Part shown: in pieces, positions 6,985 to 13,294 of the stretch
Position numbering within the stretch: position 1 is the first letter of the stretch
How the letters are laid out: each line of letters opens with the position of its first letter
Position numbers and translations under genes: made by a program
Notes under the pieces: generated by a model
Seen by the model: only the letters and a program-made list of their open reading frames with translations
What the model was told of the DNA's origin: nothing
The model's database searches: none
From: Fusobacteriota bacterium
GTDB taxonomy: Bacteria; Fusobacteriota; Fusobacteriia; Fusobacteriales; Fusobacteriaceae
Direction: 5' to 3'
NCBI GenBank assembly: GCA_023389595.1
Contig: JAEWEF010000032.1
Location: 1-15,594 of the forward strand
DNA: 15,594 nucleotides

Positions 6985-8577
6985 ATGTTAGAGTTCTTAA
7001 TGTTAACAGGTTTTATAATCATAACTTGTATACTGTTTAATAAATTTTCAAATCGTATAGGAGTTCCTATGTTACTTACATTTATCATTCTAGGAATGGT
7101 ATTTGGAGAAGACGGTATTTTTAAAATAAATTTCAATAATTATTTTGCAGCTGAAGTCATTTGTTCAATAGCCTTAGTTTTTATAATTTTCTATGGTGGA
7201 TTTGGAACAAGATGGGAAGAGGCAAAATCTGTTTCAGTAAAAGCTATATTAACAGCAACATTAGGAGTTGTTTTAACAGCAGCGATAACAGGTATGTTTT
7301 GCTTTTTTGTATTAAAAATTGACTTGATAGAAAGTTTTCTAATAGGATCTGTTTTAAGTTCTACTGATGCTGCTTCTGTATTCTCTATATTAAAAGGTAA
7401 AAAATTAAGTCTAAAATATAAAACTGACTCAATGATAGAGCTTGAAAGCGGAAGTAACGATCCTTTTGCTTATATGCTTACGACAATTTTTTTGACTATA
7501 TCTTCAGGAATAGATTTCGAAAATATTTTTTTAATGTTATTTAAACAAATTTTGATAGCTTTAGTTCTAGGGTATATCATAGCAAAACTTTCTATGTGGT
7601 TCCTTAAAAAAATTTCAAATGAAGATAATGGGTTCGATTCTATTTTTGTAACAGCAGTTGCAATATTATCTTATGCAATTCCTTCATACTTAGGTGGAAA
7701 CGGTTATCTAAGTACATACATAGTCGGCATAATATTAGGAAATTCAAAAATTATTAATAAAAAAGGATTGGTTAATTTTTTCGATGGTATAACAGCTCTG
7801 ATGCAAATACTTATATTTTTCCTATTAGGACTACTTGTTAGTCCTACTGAGTTAGCTAACAGACCTCTAACTTCTATGTTGATAGCTCTATTTATTACTT
7901 TTGTGGCAAGACCAGTTTCTGTTTTCGCTATATTAAAACCTTTTAAGAGTCCAAAGAACCAAATAATATTATTTGCTTTTGCAGGATTAAGAGGGGCAGC
8001 ATCAATAGTTTTCTCCATATTGGTAATAACTTCTGGACATAAAACTAATATGGATATATTTCACATAACATTCTTCATAGTTTTATTTTCTATATTCATA
8101 CAGGGAGGTTTCTTACCTCACGTCGCAAAAAAATTGGACATGATAGATTCTGAGAAAAACATTTCAAAAACTTTTTCAGATTATGTCGATGAGGTTCCGG
8201 TACAATTTATAGAATTAGAAGTAGATAGTAAACACAACTGGAAAGATAAATTGATAAGAGATATAAACATTCCACAAGATTTGTTGCTAGCTCTTATATC
8301 TAGGAATGACGAAAGAATTATTCCAAATGGAAACACAAAAATTTTAGAAGGAGATATAATAATACTAAGTGCTAAAGCTGTCAACCAATCTAAACACGAA
8401 AATAAACTTTATGAAATTTTTGTAGATAAAAACCATAAATGGTCTAATAAGCTTATACAAGACATAGGACTGAGTAAAGCTTTGATAGTGCTGGTAAAGA
8501 GAGATAGCCAAGCTATAGTTCCTAGAGGAAACACTCTTATACTTCCAGATGATGTACTGGTGATAAACGAAGTTTAA
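6985..8577 (+). CDS. Potassium/proton antiporter, CPA1 (NhaP2/CvrA-like), with two RCK_C repeats
   Basis: An inner-membrane monovalent cation/proton antiporter. About 385 residues hold roughly a dozen hydrophobic segments of the Na_H_Exchanger type. Characteristic CPA1 segments are SSTDAASVFSIL (125-136) and ELESGSNDP (152-160, ion-site Asn158-Asp159), plus GLRGAASIVFSI in a late helix. The cytosolic tail holds two homologous TrkA_C/RCK_C units (about 404-472 and 473-530). Each has the pattern W-x-x-K-L-I-x-D-I, then N- or R-G-N-T-x-I-L. RCK_C domains bind nucleotides such as c-di-AMP in some relatives. An ATG 12 nt upstream (6973) overlaps the Shine-Dalgarno GGAGG, so the start at 6985 with 5-nt spacing is chosen (530 residues). 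The C39-like gene follows 9 nt downstream. Potassium is the likelier ion, but sodium is possible. Confidence 0.9.
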   Translation: MLEFLMLTGFIIITCILFNKFSNRIGVPMLLTFIILGMVFGEDGIFKINFNNYFAAEVICSIALVFIIFYGGFGTRWEEAKSVSVKAILTATLGVVLTAAITGMFCFFVLKIDLIESFLIGSVLSSTDAASVFSILKGKKLSLKYKTDSMIELESGSNDPFAYMLTTIFLTISSGIDFENIFLMLFKQILIALVLGYIIAKLSMWFLKKISNEDNGFDSIFVTAVAILSYAIPSYLGGNGYLSTYIVGIILGNSKIINKKGLVNFFDGITALMQILIFFLLGLLVSPTELANRPLTSMLIALFITFVARPVSVFAILKPFKSPKNQIILFAFAGLRGAASIVFSILVITSGHKTNMDIFHITFFIVLFSIFIQGGFLPHVAKKLDMIDSEKNISKTFSDYVDEVPVQFIELEVDSKHNWKDKLIRDINIPQDLLLALISRNDERIIPNGNTKILEGDIIILSAKAVNQSKHENKLYEIFVDKNHKWSNKLIQDIGLSKALIVLVKRDSQAIVPRGNTLILPDDVLVINEV

Positions 8578-8586
8578 AGGAGAAAT

Positions 8587-9204
8587 ATGAAATACAGCAT
8601 AAACAATATAGATTTTTTAAAAATTACTTTAAAAGATGGAAGCGAAAAAAAATATTCATATGGCTTATCACAAGAATGGTATAAACATTTTATACAAGTT
8701 TTAGCTGGATGTGGTGCAACTGTCGCAGCTACAATATACATATATGAGTTACAAAAAAATAATTATAAACAATATGACGAAAAAAACTGTCTAATTTTTA
8801 TGGAAATATTATGGGAATATTTAACTCCAGGATTTAGAGGTTTAAATAGCACTAAAATGTTCACAAATGGTTTCTCTAGCTTTTTAAACGATAATAACTT
8901 TTCTTACGAATGTAAATTATTAGATCTGTCTCCAAAAAATAAAAAAGAATTTAATGAAGTTGTTGATTTTATAAAATCTTCTTTGGAAGATGATATCCCA
9001 ATCGCATTTTTAAATCTGTGTAATGGAGAAGAAAAAAATCTCGATAAATGGCACTGGGTTACTATAATTTCCTTAATCATTGAAAATGATAATTATTTTG
9101 TTGAAATTTTAGATGATACTGAAATAAAAAAAATAGATATAAAGATGTGGTACAAAACTTTTAAAAATAATGGCGGTCTCATATCTTTTAAAATAAAAAA
9201 CTAA
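8587..9204 (+). CDS. C39-like putative cysteine peptidase
   Basis: A 205-residue protein whose motif order resembles papain-like/C39-like peptidases. A QVLAGCGATVAATI segment (37-50) has Cys42 in the family's G-C-G-[AP]-[TA] helix start. WHWVTIISL (155-163) supplies His156, and EILDDTEIKKID (173-184) supplies an Asp (176 or 177) in the strand where the third residue is found. There is no signal peptide or lipobox and no ABC-transporter fusion, so it looks cytosolic and not a classic bacteriocin-leader peptidase. The ATG follows AAAGGAG at good spacing, 9 nt after the antiporter stop, which implies cotranscription. The substrate is unknown. Catalytic activity is inferred only from the Cys-His-Asp order. 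A transglutaminase-like or purely structural role is not excluded. Confidence 0.65.
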   Translation: MKYSINNIDFLKITLKDGSEKKYSYGLSQEWYKHFIQVLAGCGATVAATIYIYELQKNNYKQYDEKNCLIFMEILWEYLTPGFRGLNSTKMFTNGFSSFLNDNNFSYECKLLDLSPKNKKEFNEVVDFIKSSLEDDIPIAFLNLCNGEEKNLDKWHWVTIISLIIENDNYFVEILDDTEIKKIDIKMWYKTFKNNGGLISFKIKN

Positions 9205-9224
9205 TAATATATTAGGGGGTATTT

Positions 9225-9860
9225 ATGAATATTAAAAAGATTTCTATTATAGCTTTAACTTTAGCTGCTTTAGCAGGATGTTCTGCGGCAGACTTAAAAA
9301 ATTACAAAACTATAGGTGGTGGAATAGGAGCTGCAACTGGAGCAGTTGCTGGTAATTTAATTAGTGGTGGAACTAGAACAGGAACTCTTGTTGGTGCTGC
9401 CGTTGGTGGTGTTGCAGGCCTTGGATGGGGACACTATCTTGATAAACAAGAGGCTGAATTAAGAGCTAGATTACAAGATACTGGTGCTGTTGTCGAAAGA
9501 AAAGGAGATGAGCTTAATATTATATTGCCTGGAGGAATTACTTTCGCAACTAACAGTGATAAAATAGCTACTTCTTTCAATAGACCTATACTTGAAATTT
9601 CTTCTGTTTTAAACAAATATCCTGAATCTAGAGTTTTAGTTGAAGGACATACAGACAGTACTGGAAGTTATGACTACAACTTGGCTCTTTCTAAAAGAAG
9701 AGCTCTATCAGTTAAAAACTTCCTTATCAACGCTGGTGTTGATGGAAGTAGAATTAGTCATCTAGGATATGGTCCAGATGAACCTGTAGCTAGTAATAAC
9801 ACAGAAAGTGGAAGACAAGCTAACAGAAGAGTTGAAATAAAAATAATGCAAGAAAGATAA
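9225..9860 (+). CDS. OmpA-family lipoprotein with glycine-zipper segment (YiaD-like)
   Basis: A lipoprotein expected in the outer membrane that grips peptidoglycan. The signal peptide ends in the lipobox LAGC with Cys19. Residues 31-67 are a glycine-rich zipper segment (GGGIGAATGAVAGNL and VGAAVGGVAGLGWGH) that may insert in or associate with membrane. Residues about 100-208 form the OmpA_C domain, with GHTDSTG (141-147) and YNLALSKRRA (151-160). Asp144 and Arg159 keep the 15-residue spacing of the diaminopimelate-binding pair in E. coli OmpA. Length (211) and order match YiaD-type lipoproteins. AGGGGGT is the ribosome binding site. The gene starts 20 nt after the C39-like gene with no clear promoter between. 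Its presence shows that the organism has an outer membrane. Confidence 0.93.
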   Translation: MNIKKISIIALTLAALAGCSAADLKNYKTIGGGIGAATGAVAGNLISGGTRTGTLVGAAVGGVAGLGWGHYLDKQEAELRARLQDTGAVVERKGDELNIILPGGITFATNSDKIATSFNRPILEISSVLNKYPESRVLVEGHTDSTGSYDYNLALSKRRALSVKNFLINAGVDGSRISHLGYGPDEPVASNNTESGRQANRRVEIKIMQER

Positions 9861-9891
9861 AATTTAAAAACTTATTTAATAATTGATATCA

Positions 9892-9920
9892 TTGACAAAA
9901 TAAATTTTTTATGCTAGAAT
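9892..9920 (+). promoter_or_regulatory. Promoter of the rplU-prp-rpmA operon
   Basis: TTGACA (9892-9897), a 17-nt spacer and TAGAAT (9915-9920) make a near-consensus sigma70-type promoter, as expected for ribosomal protein genes. Transcription should begin near 9927, at the left edge of the structured leader. Confidence 0.88.
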
Positions 9921-9926
9921 AATCTT

Positions 9927-9964
9927 CAGCGCATGCTAAAGGTAATCAGCAACCTTTATCAGCG
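9927..9964 (+). promoter_or_regulatory. Structured rplU leader, candidate L21 autoregulatory element
   Basis: A 7-bp hairpin (TAAAGGT 9937-9943 / ACCTTTA 9952-9958, loop AATCAGCA) is flanked by CGC (9930-9932) and GCG (9962-9964), which could close an outer helix. TCAGC occurs three times, at 9926-9930, 9946-9950 and 9959-9963. Firmicutes have an L21 leader in this position that is thought to bind the ribosomal protein. Membership of that family is inferred from position, not from a covariance match. Confidence 0.5.
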
Positions 9965-9994
9965 TTTATAAAAACACAATGGAGGTGTTATAAT

Positions 9995-10306
9995 ATGTAC
10001 GCAGTAATTAAAACTGGTGGTAAACAGTATAAAGTTACAGAGGGTGACGTATTAAGAGTTGAAAAATTAAATGCTGAAGTTAATACAACTGTAGAATTAA
10101 ACGAAGTTCTTTTAGTTGCAAATGGTGATACAATAAAAGTTGGAAAACCATTAGTAGAGGGAGCTAAAGTTATTGCAGAAGTTTTATCTCAAGGTAAAGG
10201 GAAAAAAGTAATTAACTTCAAATACAAGCCTAAAAAAGCTTACCACAGAAAAAGAGGTCATAGACAATTATTTACTGAAATTAAAGTAAATTCAATAAAT
10301 GCATAG
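9995..10306 (+). CDS. rplU: 50S ribosomal protein L21
   Basis: L21 binds 23S rRNA in the large subunit. The 103-residue length is standard. The N-terminus MYAVIKTGGKQYKV and the C-terminal AYHRKRGHRQLFTEIKV are the family signatures. The ATG is preceded by GGAGGTG. It is first in rplU-prp-rpmA, with prp starting 2 nt after the stop. The strong promoter at 9892 and the structured leader precede it. Confidence 0.98.
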   Translation: MYAVIKTGGKQYKVTEGDVLRVEKLNAEVNTTVELNEVLLVANGDTIKVGKPLVEGAKVIAEVLSQGKGKKVINFKYKPKKAYHRKRGHRQLFTEIKVNSINA

Positions 10307-10308
10307 TT

Positions 10309-10644
10309 ATGACTAAAATAGAATTTTTTAAAAAAAATGGTAGTTTAATAGGATATAGAGCTTCTGGCCATAGCGGATATTCTGAAGAAGGAAGCGATAT
10401 AGTTTGTGCTTCTATTTCGTCAGTTTTACAGCTTACACTGATAGGTCTTCAGGAAGTAGTAAAATCAAATCCTGAATTTAAAATATATGAAGATGGATTT
10501 TTAGAAGTTTTTTTAGATGATAATGACATTAAAAATTATGGAAAAGAAATTTCTATTTTACTTGAAAGCACATATTTTTTTTTAAAGGAGCTTGCTAAAC
10601 AATATCCTAAAAACATTAAGCTTGTAGAAAAGGAGGAGAAATAA
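10309..10644 (+). CDS. prp: Ribosomal-processing cysteine protease Prp
   Basis: Prp removes the short N-terminal extension of ribosomal protein L27, an essential step in Staphylococcus aureus and expected wherever L27 carries such an extension. The 111 residues contain the signature GHSGYSEEGSDIVCASIS with His21, Gly28, Asp30 and Cys33, matching the His-x11-Cys catalytic pair. The gene lies between rplU (2-nt gap) and rpmA (directly adjacent), its usual place in Firmicutes and Fusobacteria. No Shine-Dalgarno is visible in the end of rplU, so translation is probably coupled to it. This gene and the extended L27 next door confirm each other. Confidence 0.95.
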   Translation: MTKIEFFKKNGSLIGYRASGHSGYSEEGSDIVCASISSVLQLTLIGLQEVVKSNPEFKIYEDGFLEVFLDDNDIKNYGKEISILLESTYFFLKELAKQYPKNIKLVEKEEK

Positions 10645-10932
10645 ATGCAATTCTTATTAAATATACAACTTTTTGCCCACAAAAAAGGACAAGGTTCTGT
10701 TAAAAACGGAAGAGATTCTAATCCTAAATACCTTGGAGTAAAAAAATATGACGGAGAAGTAGTAAAAGCCGGAAATATAATCGTTAGACAAAGAGGTACA
10801 AAAATACATGCCGGAAATAATATGGGAATAGGTAAAGATCATACTTTATTTGCATTAATAGATGGATATGTAAAATTTGAAAGATTAGGAAAAACTAAAA
10901 AACAAGTTTCTGTTTATGCAGAAAAAATCTAA
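10645..10932 (+). CDS. rpmA: 50S ribosomal protein L27 with Prp-cleavable N-terminal extension
   Basis: L27 reaches towards the peptidyl transferase centre. The 95-residue precursor begins MQFLLNIQLF then AHKKGQGSVKNGRDSN. The extension fits the Prp recognition pattern (L/I-Q-x-F before Ala), so cleavage after Phe10 is expected, leaving Ala11 as the mature N-terminus. The site reads IQLF instead of the commoner LQFF. The rest (GVKKYDGE, RQRGTKIHAGNNMGIGKDHTLFA) is typical. The ATG immediately follows the prp stop, with AAAGGAGGAG as a strong ribosome binding site inside the prp end. A strong terminator follows. Confidence 0.98.
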   Translation: MQFLLNIQLFAHKKGQGSVKNGRDSNPKYLGVKKYDGEVVKAGNIIVRQRGTKIHAGNNMGIGKDHTLFALIDGYVKFERLGKTKKQVSVYAEKI

Positions 10933-10968
10933 GAATTTCAACTCAATTTATATTTAATAATTAATTAA

Positions 10969-10998
10969 AAAAAGAGCTATCGAAAGATAGCTCTTTTT
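10969..10998. terminator. Bidirectional intrinsic terminator between rpmA and the HU gene
   Basis: A long perfect stem (AAAGAGCTATC 10971-10981 / GATAGCTCTTT 10986-10996, extended by A and T runs) closes a GAAA tetraloop. The A run on one side and T run on the other let it end both the rplU-prp-rpmA transcript and the convergent HU transcript. Confidence 0.95.
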
Positions 10999-11010
10999 AT
11001 TAATAAATAA

Positions 11011-11292
11011 TTATTTTGTTCCTGCTACTTTGTCAGCTAAAGTTTTACCAACTTTGAATTTAACAACTTTTTTAGCTTTAACTTTCATTTTTTTCTTAGT
11101 CATAGGGTTAGTTACAGTTCTAGCTTCTCTAACTTTAACATCCCAAGATCCGAATCCTATGAATCTAACACCTTTTCCAGCTAATAAAGATTCTTCAACT
11201 ACTTCTAAGAAATTTGCAACTAATCTTTCAGAATCTTTTAATTTTAATCCACCTTTTTTAGCAAAAGCTACCACGAAATCCTTTTTAGTCAT
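11011..11292 (-). CDS. HU-family DNA-binding protein
   Basis: A small nucleoid-associated protein that binds and bends DNA as a dimer. At 93 residues it matches HU length. It starts MTKKDFVVAFAKKGGL, has the helix-turn segment LLAGKGVRFIGFGSWDVKVR (the family's G-F-G motif) and a beta-arm around TVTNPMTKKKMKVKAKKV with the conserved Asn-Pro that intercalates DNA. The end FKVGKTLADKV is typical. The arm is unusually lysine-rich. The ATG has GGAGG 9 nt upstream. It is a single-gene unit with a strong promoter at 11358-11386, a leader of about 60 nt and the shared terminator at its 3' end. Confidence 0.96.
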   Translation of the reverse strand: MTKKDFVVAFAKKGGLKLKDSERLVANFLEVVEESLLAGKGVRFIGFGSWDVKVREARTVTNPMTKKKMKVKAKKVVKFKVGKTLADKVAGTK

Positions 11293-11357
11293 TTGAATTA
11301 ACCTCCATATATTTTCAAAATTGTTGTATCATACCAATGTAATCTACTCTTGCGGAG

Positions 11358-11386
11358 ATTTTACTATAATTTTTTTTTAATGTCAA
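11358..11386 (-). promoter_or_regulatory. Promoter of the HU gene
   Basis: On the minus strand, TTGACA (11386-11381), a 17-nt spacer containing an A tract, and TAAAAT (11363-11358) form a near-consensus promoter. The start point near 11351 leaves an untranslated leader of about 60 nt with a small CTCCGCAAGAG hairpin at its beginning. Confidence 0.85.
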
Positions 11387-11424
11387 CAGTAAAACTGTAT
11401 TTATTTCAATATTTTTTATATAAT

Positions 11425-11453
11425 TTGTATTTTTTATAGTTAAATAGTATTAT
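11425..11453 (+). promoter_or_regulatory. Probable promoter of the YgjP-like gene
   Basis: TTGTAT (11425-11430), a 17-nt spacer and TATTAT (11448-11453) give a good -10 with a partial -35. It lies about 50 nt before the TTG start of the metallopeptidase gene. Confidence 0.5.
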
Positions 11454-11506
11454 GTTTATATAAAATTAAATAAAATAATACAAAATATTCTAAAAAGGTG
11501 AATTAA

Positions 11507-12160
11507 TTGGATAAAAATTATACAATAGAGTACAAAAAAATTAAAAATTTTATATTGAGAGTATATCCTGACGGTAGTATTAAAGTGTCCGTTCCTGTTA
11601 AAGCTACACAGAAAGATATAGATAAATTTCTAAATTCTAAATCTGCATGGCTAGAAAAAACGCTTAATAAGATGAAATCTATACAAAAATCTAAAAACGA
11701 TATTAATATAAAATTTTTGGGTAAAAATTATGAGTTAAAAAAGCAAAAAGTTTTAAATAAAATTGACGAAAAAATTTATATACACGAAAATAATTTTTGT
11801 ATCAATTTCTGTGACGAAGAAAATGCCGAAAAATTGTTATTTAATTTCAAAAATAAAATATTAAGCTCCATACTTGAAGAAAGTATAAAAAAATACAGTA
11901 AGATTTTAGACAAAAATGTAGATAGTTTCTGCATTAAAAACGTTAAAACTTTTTGGGGAGCCTATCACTCTAAAAAAAATTATATCACATTCAACATAAA
12001 CCTTATAGAATGTGATATAGAATTTATAGATTATGTGGTTTTGCACGAGATGTGCCACATTTTCCACATGAACCACCAAAAAAGTTTTTGGTCGCTTATA
12101 GAAAAATACAAACCCAATTATAAAGAAATTATAAAAAGGAATAAAATTTTTTATTTTTGA
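11507..12160 (+). CDS. YgjP-like zinc metallopeptidase (DUF45/M48-related)
   Basis: A 217-residue cytosolic protein of the YgjP/DUF45 family, zinc-dependent peptidases of largely unknown substrate. The catalytic segment is DYVVLHEMCHIFHMNHQKSF (175-194). It holds HEMCH with zinc ligands His180 and His184 and catalytic Glu181, and a third His190 in the family's N-H-x-x-x-F-W. The usual R-W-G-S-C motif reads FWGAY (149-153) and is followed by a K-N-Y-I-T-F-N strand, so this element is diverged. The start is TTG, with AAGGTG 6 nt upstream; no ATG precedes the domain. The 3' end overlaps the convergent nitroreductase gene by 10 bp, and no terminator is visible between them. Confidence 0.92.
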   Translation: MDKNYTIEYKKIKNFILRVYPDGSIKVSVPVKATQKDIDKFLNSKSAWLEKTLNKMKSIQKSKNDINIKFLGKNYELKKQKVLNKIDEKIYIHENNFCINFCDEENAEKLLFNFKNKILSSILEESIKKYSKILDKNVDSFCIKNVKTFWGAYHSKKNYITFNINLIECDIEFIDYVVLHEMCHIFHMNHQKSFWSLIEKYKPNYKEIIKRNKIFYF

Positions 12161-12726
12161 TTTTTTATCAACATTTCGTCAAGTCCAAGTTTAGGAACAT
12201 ATTGTTTATTTTCTTCAACATAATAAAATAAATTGTCGCCAATTTTTGCGTCAACTATTTCTATATTTTGTATTCCTTCTCCTAATGCTATAAGTATTTT
12301 AGAATCGACATCTTCAGTCAAATTAAAAATTTCATCAATTTTTTCTTTATTTTGACTGGCCAGTATACAAGTTTTATATCCCATTTCATTCGCCATTAAA
12401 TTAATTGTTTGTGCACATACTCCCATATTAAAATATGTCATTTTTTCAACTACTTTTGACTTCTTATCTTCACATAATAAAATGTACGCCTTAGGTTGAT
12501 TAATTTTTGTAGGCCTATTTTTAAGATATCCTCCCAAAATGATGTTTTCAAAAATTTCACTACACATTTTTTCTTCTACGGTATATGCAAATCTTATATT
12601 TTGTGAATTTCTTGAAGATGGTATATATCTGGCAGTTTCTATAATTTTTAATATTTCTTCTTCAGTTATTTTCTTTTCAGAAAAAAATCTGTGTGTTCTA
12701 CTCTTCTTTAAAAGTTCTAAAAACAT
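12151..12726 (-). CDS. Nitroreductase-family protein
   Basis: A probable FMN-dependent oxidoreductase of the nitroreductase superfamily. The N-terminal KKSRTHRFFSEKKI (7-20) matches the FMN-phosphate binding R-R-S-x-R-x-F region. ARYIPSSRNSQNIRF (32-46) matches A-P-S-x-x-N-x-Q, and the middle (YFNMGVCAQTINLMANEMGYKTC) is the usual long helix. ILIALGEG (144-151) matches the conserved C-terminal strand. At 191 residues it is on the short side for the family. Substrate and nicotinamide preference cannot be read. The ATG follows AGGAGG with 5-nt spacing. It is a single gene with its own extended -10 promoter, converging on the YgjP-like gene with a 10-bp overlap. Confidence 0.9.
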   Translation of the reverse strand: MFLELLKKSRTHRFFSEKKITEEEILKIIETARYIPSSRNSQNIRFAYTVEEKMCSEIFENIILGGYLKNRPTKINQPKAYILLCEDKKSKVVEKMTYFNMGVCAQTINLMANEMGYKTCILASQNKEKIDEIFNLTEDVDSKILIALGEGIQNIEIVDAKIGDNLFYYVEENKQYVPKLGLDEMLIKNQK

Positions 12727-12748
12727 AATTACCTCCTATTTTTTTTAC

Positions 12749-12757
12749 ATTATACCA
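12749..12757 (-). promoter_or_regulatory. Promoter (extended -10) of the nitroreductase gene
   Basis: On the minus strand TGGTATAAT gives a perfect -10 with the extended TG-N element. The -35 (CTGTAA at 17 nt) is weak. The transcription start falls just upstream of AGGAGG, so the leader is very short. Confidence 0.7.
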
Positions 12758-12805
12758 TACAAAAACATTAATTACAGACAAAAATATTTTGTTACTTTTA
12801 AAATG

Positions 12806-12834
12806 TTGACATCGAATAACAAATATGATAAACT
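12806..12834 (+). promoter_or_regulatory. Promoter of rplS
   Basis: TTGACA (12806-12811), a 17-nt spacer and TAAACT (12829-12834), with TG at the extended -10 position (TGATAAACT). This gives rplS its own strong promoter, back to back with the nitroreductase promoter. Confidence 0.85.
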
Positions 12835-12849
12835 TTAAAAGTTAATTAC

Positions 12850-12885
12850 AGTATTCCTCTTCTATATATTTATGGAATGAATACT
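12850..12885 (+). promoter_or_regulatory. rplS leader hairpin, candidate L19 autoregulatory element
   Basis: AGTATTCC (12850-12857) can pair with GGA and ATACT in 12874-12885, leaving a 4-nt bulge and a 16-nt AT-rich loop. The hairpin ends 2 nt before the Shine-Dalgarno TAGGAGG (12888-12894), a position suited to translational control. L19 leaders are known in Firmicutes; membership here is inferred from position only. Confidence 0.4.
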
Positions 12886-12900
12886 TCTAGGAGGAAAAAA

Positions 12901-13251
12901 ATGAAAGAAAAACTAATCGAATTAGTAGAAAAATCTTACATAAGAGAAGATATTCCTTCATTTAAAGCTGGAGACACTATAGCTGTCCACTACAAAGTAA
13001 AAGAAGGAAACAAAGAAAGAGTTCAATTGTTTGAAGGTGTTGTTATCAGAGTTAACGGTGGAGGAGTTTCTAAAACTTTCACAGTTAGAAAAATTTCTGC
13101 AGGTGTTGGAGTTGAAAGAATTATTCCTATAAATTCACCAAACATCGACAAAATTGAAGTATTAAAAGTTGGTAGAGTAAGAAGATCAAAACTTTACTAC
13201 TTAAGAGGACTTTCAGCAAAGAAAGCAAGAATCAAAGAAGTTATCAAATAA
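12901..13251 (+). CDS. rplS: 50S ribosomal protein L19
   Basis: L19 sits at the interface between the large and small subunits. From the ATG at 12901 it has 116 residues, the normal length. Signatures are FKAGDTIAVHYKVKEGNKER, QLFEGVVIRVNGGG, TFTVRKISAGVGVERIIPI and the C-terminal RVRRSKLYYLRGLSAKKARI. An in-frame ATG 24 nt upstream is rejected because it lies in the leader hairpin and would place the perfect TAGGAGG site inside the gene. The usual partners (rpsP, rimM, trmD) are absent, so rplS is a single-gene unit here, with its own promoter and terminator. Confidence 0.98.
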   Translation: MKEKLIELVEKSYIREDIPSFKAGDTIAVHYKVKEGNKERVQLFEGVVIRVNGGGVSKTFTVRKISAGVGVERIIPINSPNIDKIEVLKVGRVRRSKLYYLRGLSAKKARIKEVIK

Positions 13252-13252
13252 T

Positions 13253-13283
13253 AAAAAATGCAGTAAGTTTACTGCATTTTTTT
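13253..13283. terminator. Bidirectional terminator between rplS and fabD
   Basis: TGCAGTA (13259-13265) pairs with TACTGCA (13270-13276) around an AGTT loop. The stem extends through A and T runs on either side, so it can end both convergent transcripts. Confidence 0.94.
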
Positions 13284-13294
13284 ATTTTTATTTT

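Noticed and set aside
11030..11296. Plus-strand 88-codon open frame opposite the HU gene
   Set aside because: It is a mirror of a clear HU gene that has a promoter, ribosome binding site and terminator on the other strand.
12539..12838. Plus-strand 99-codon open frame over the start of the nitroreductase gene
   Set aside because: No ribosome binding site, and it covers the nitroreductase N-terminus and its promoter.
12877..12900. Upstream in-frame ATG of rplS
   Set aside because: It falls in the leader hairpin and would place TAGGAGG inside the gene; L19 proteins start at the MKEK-like position.
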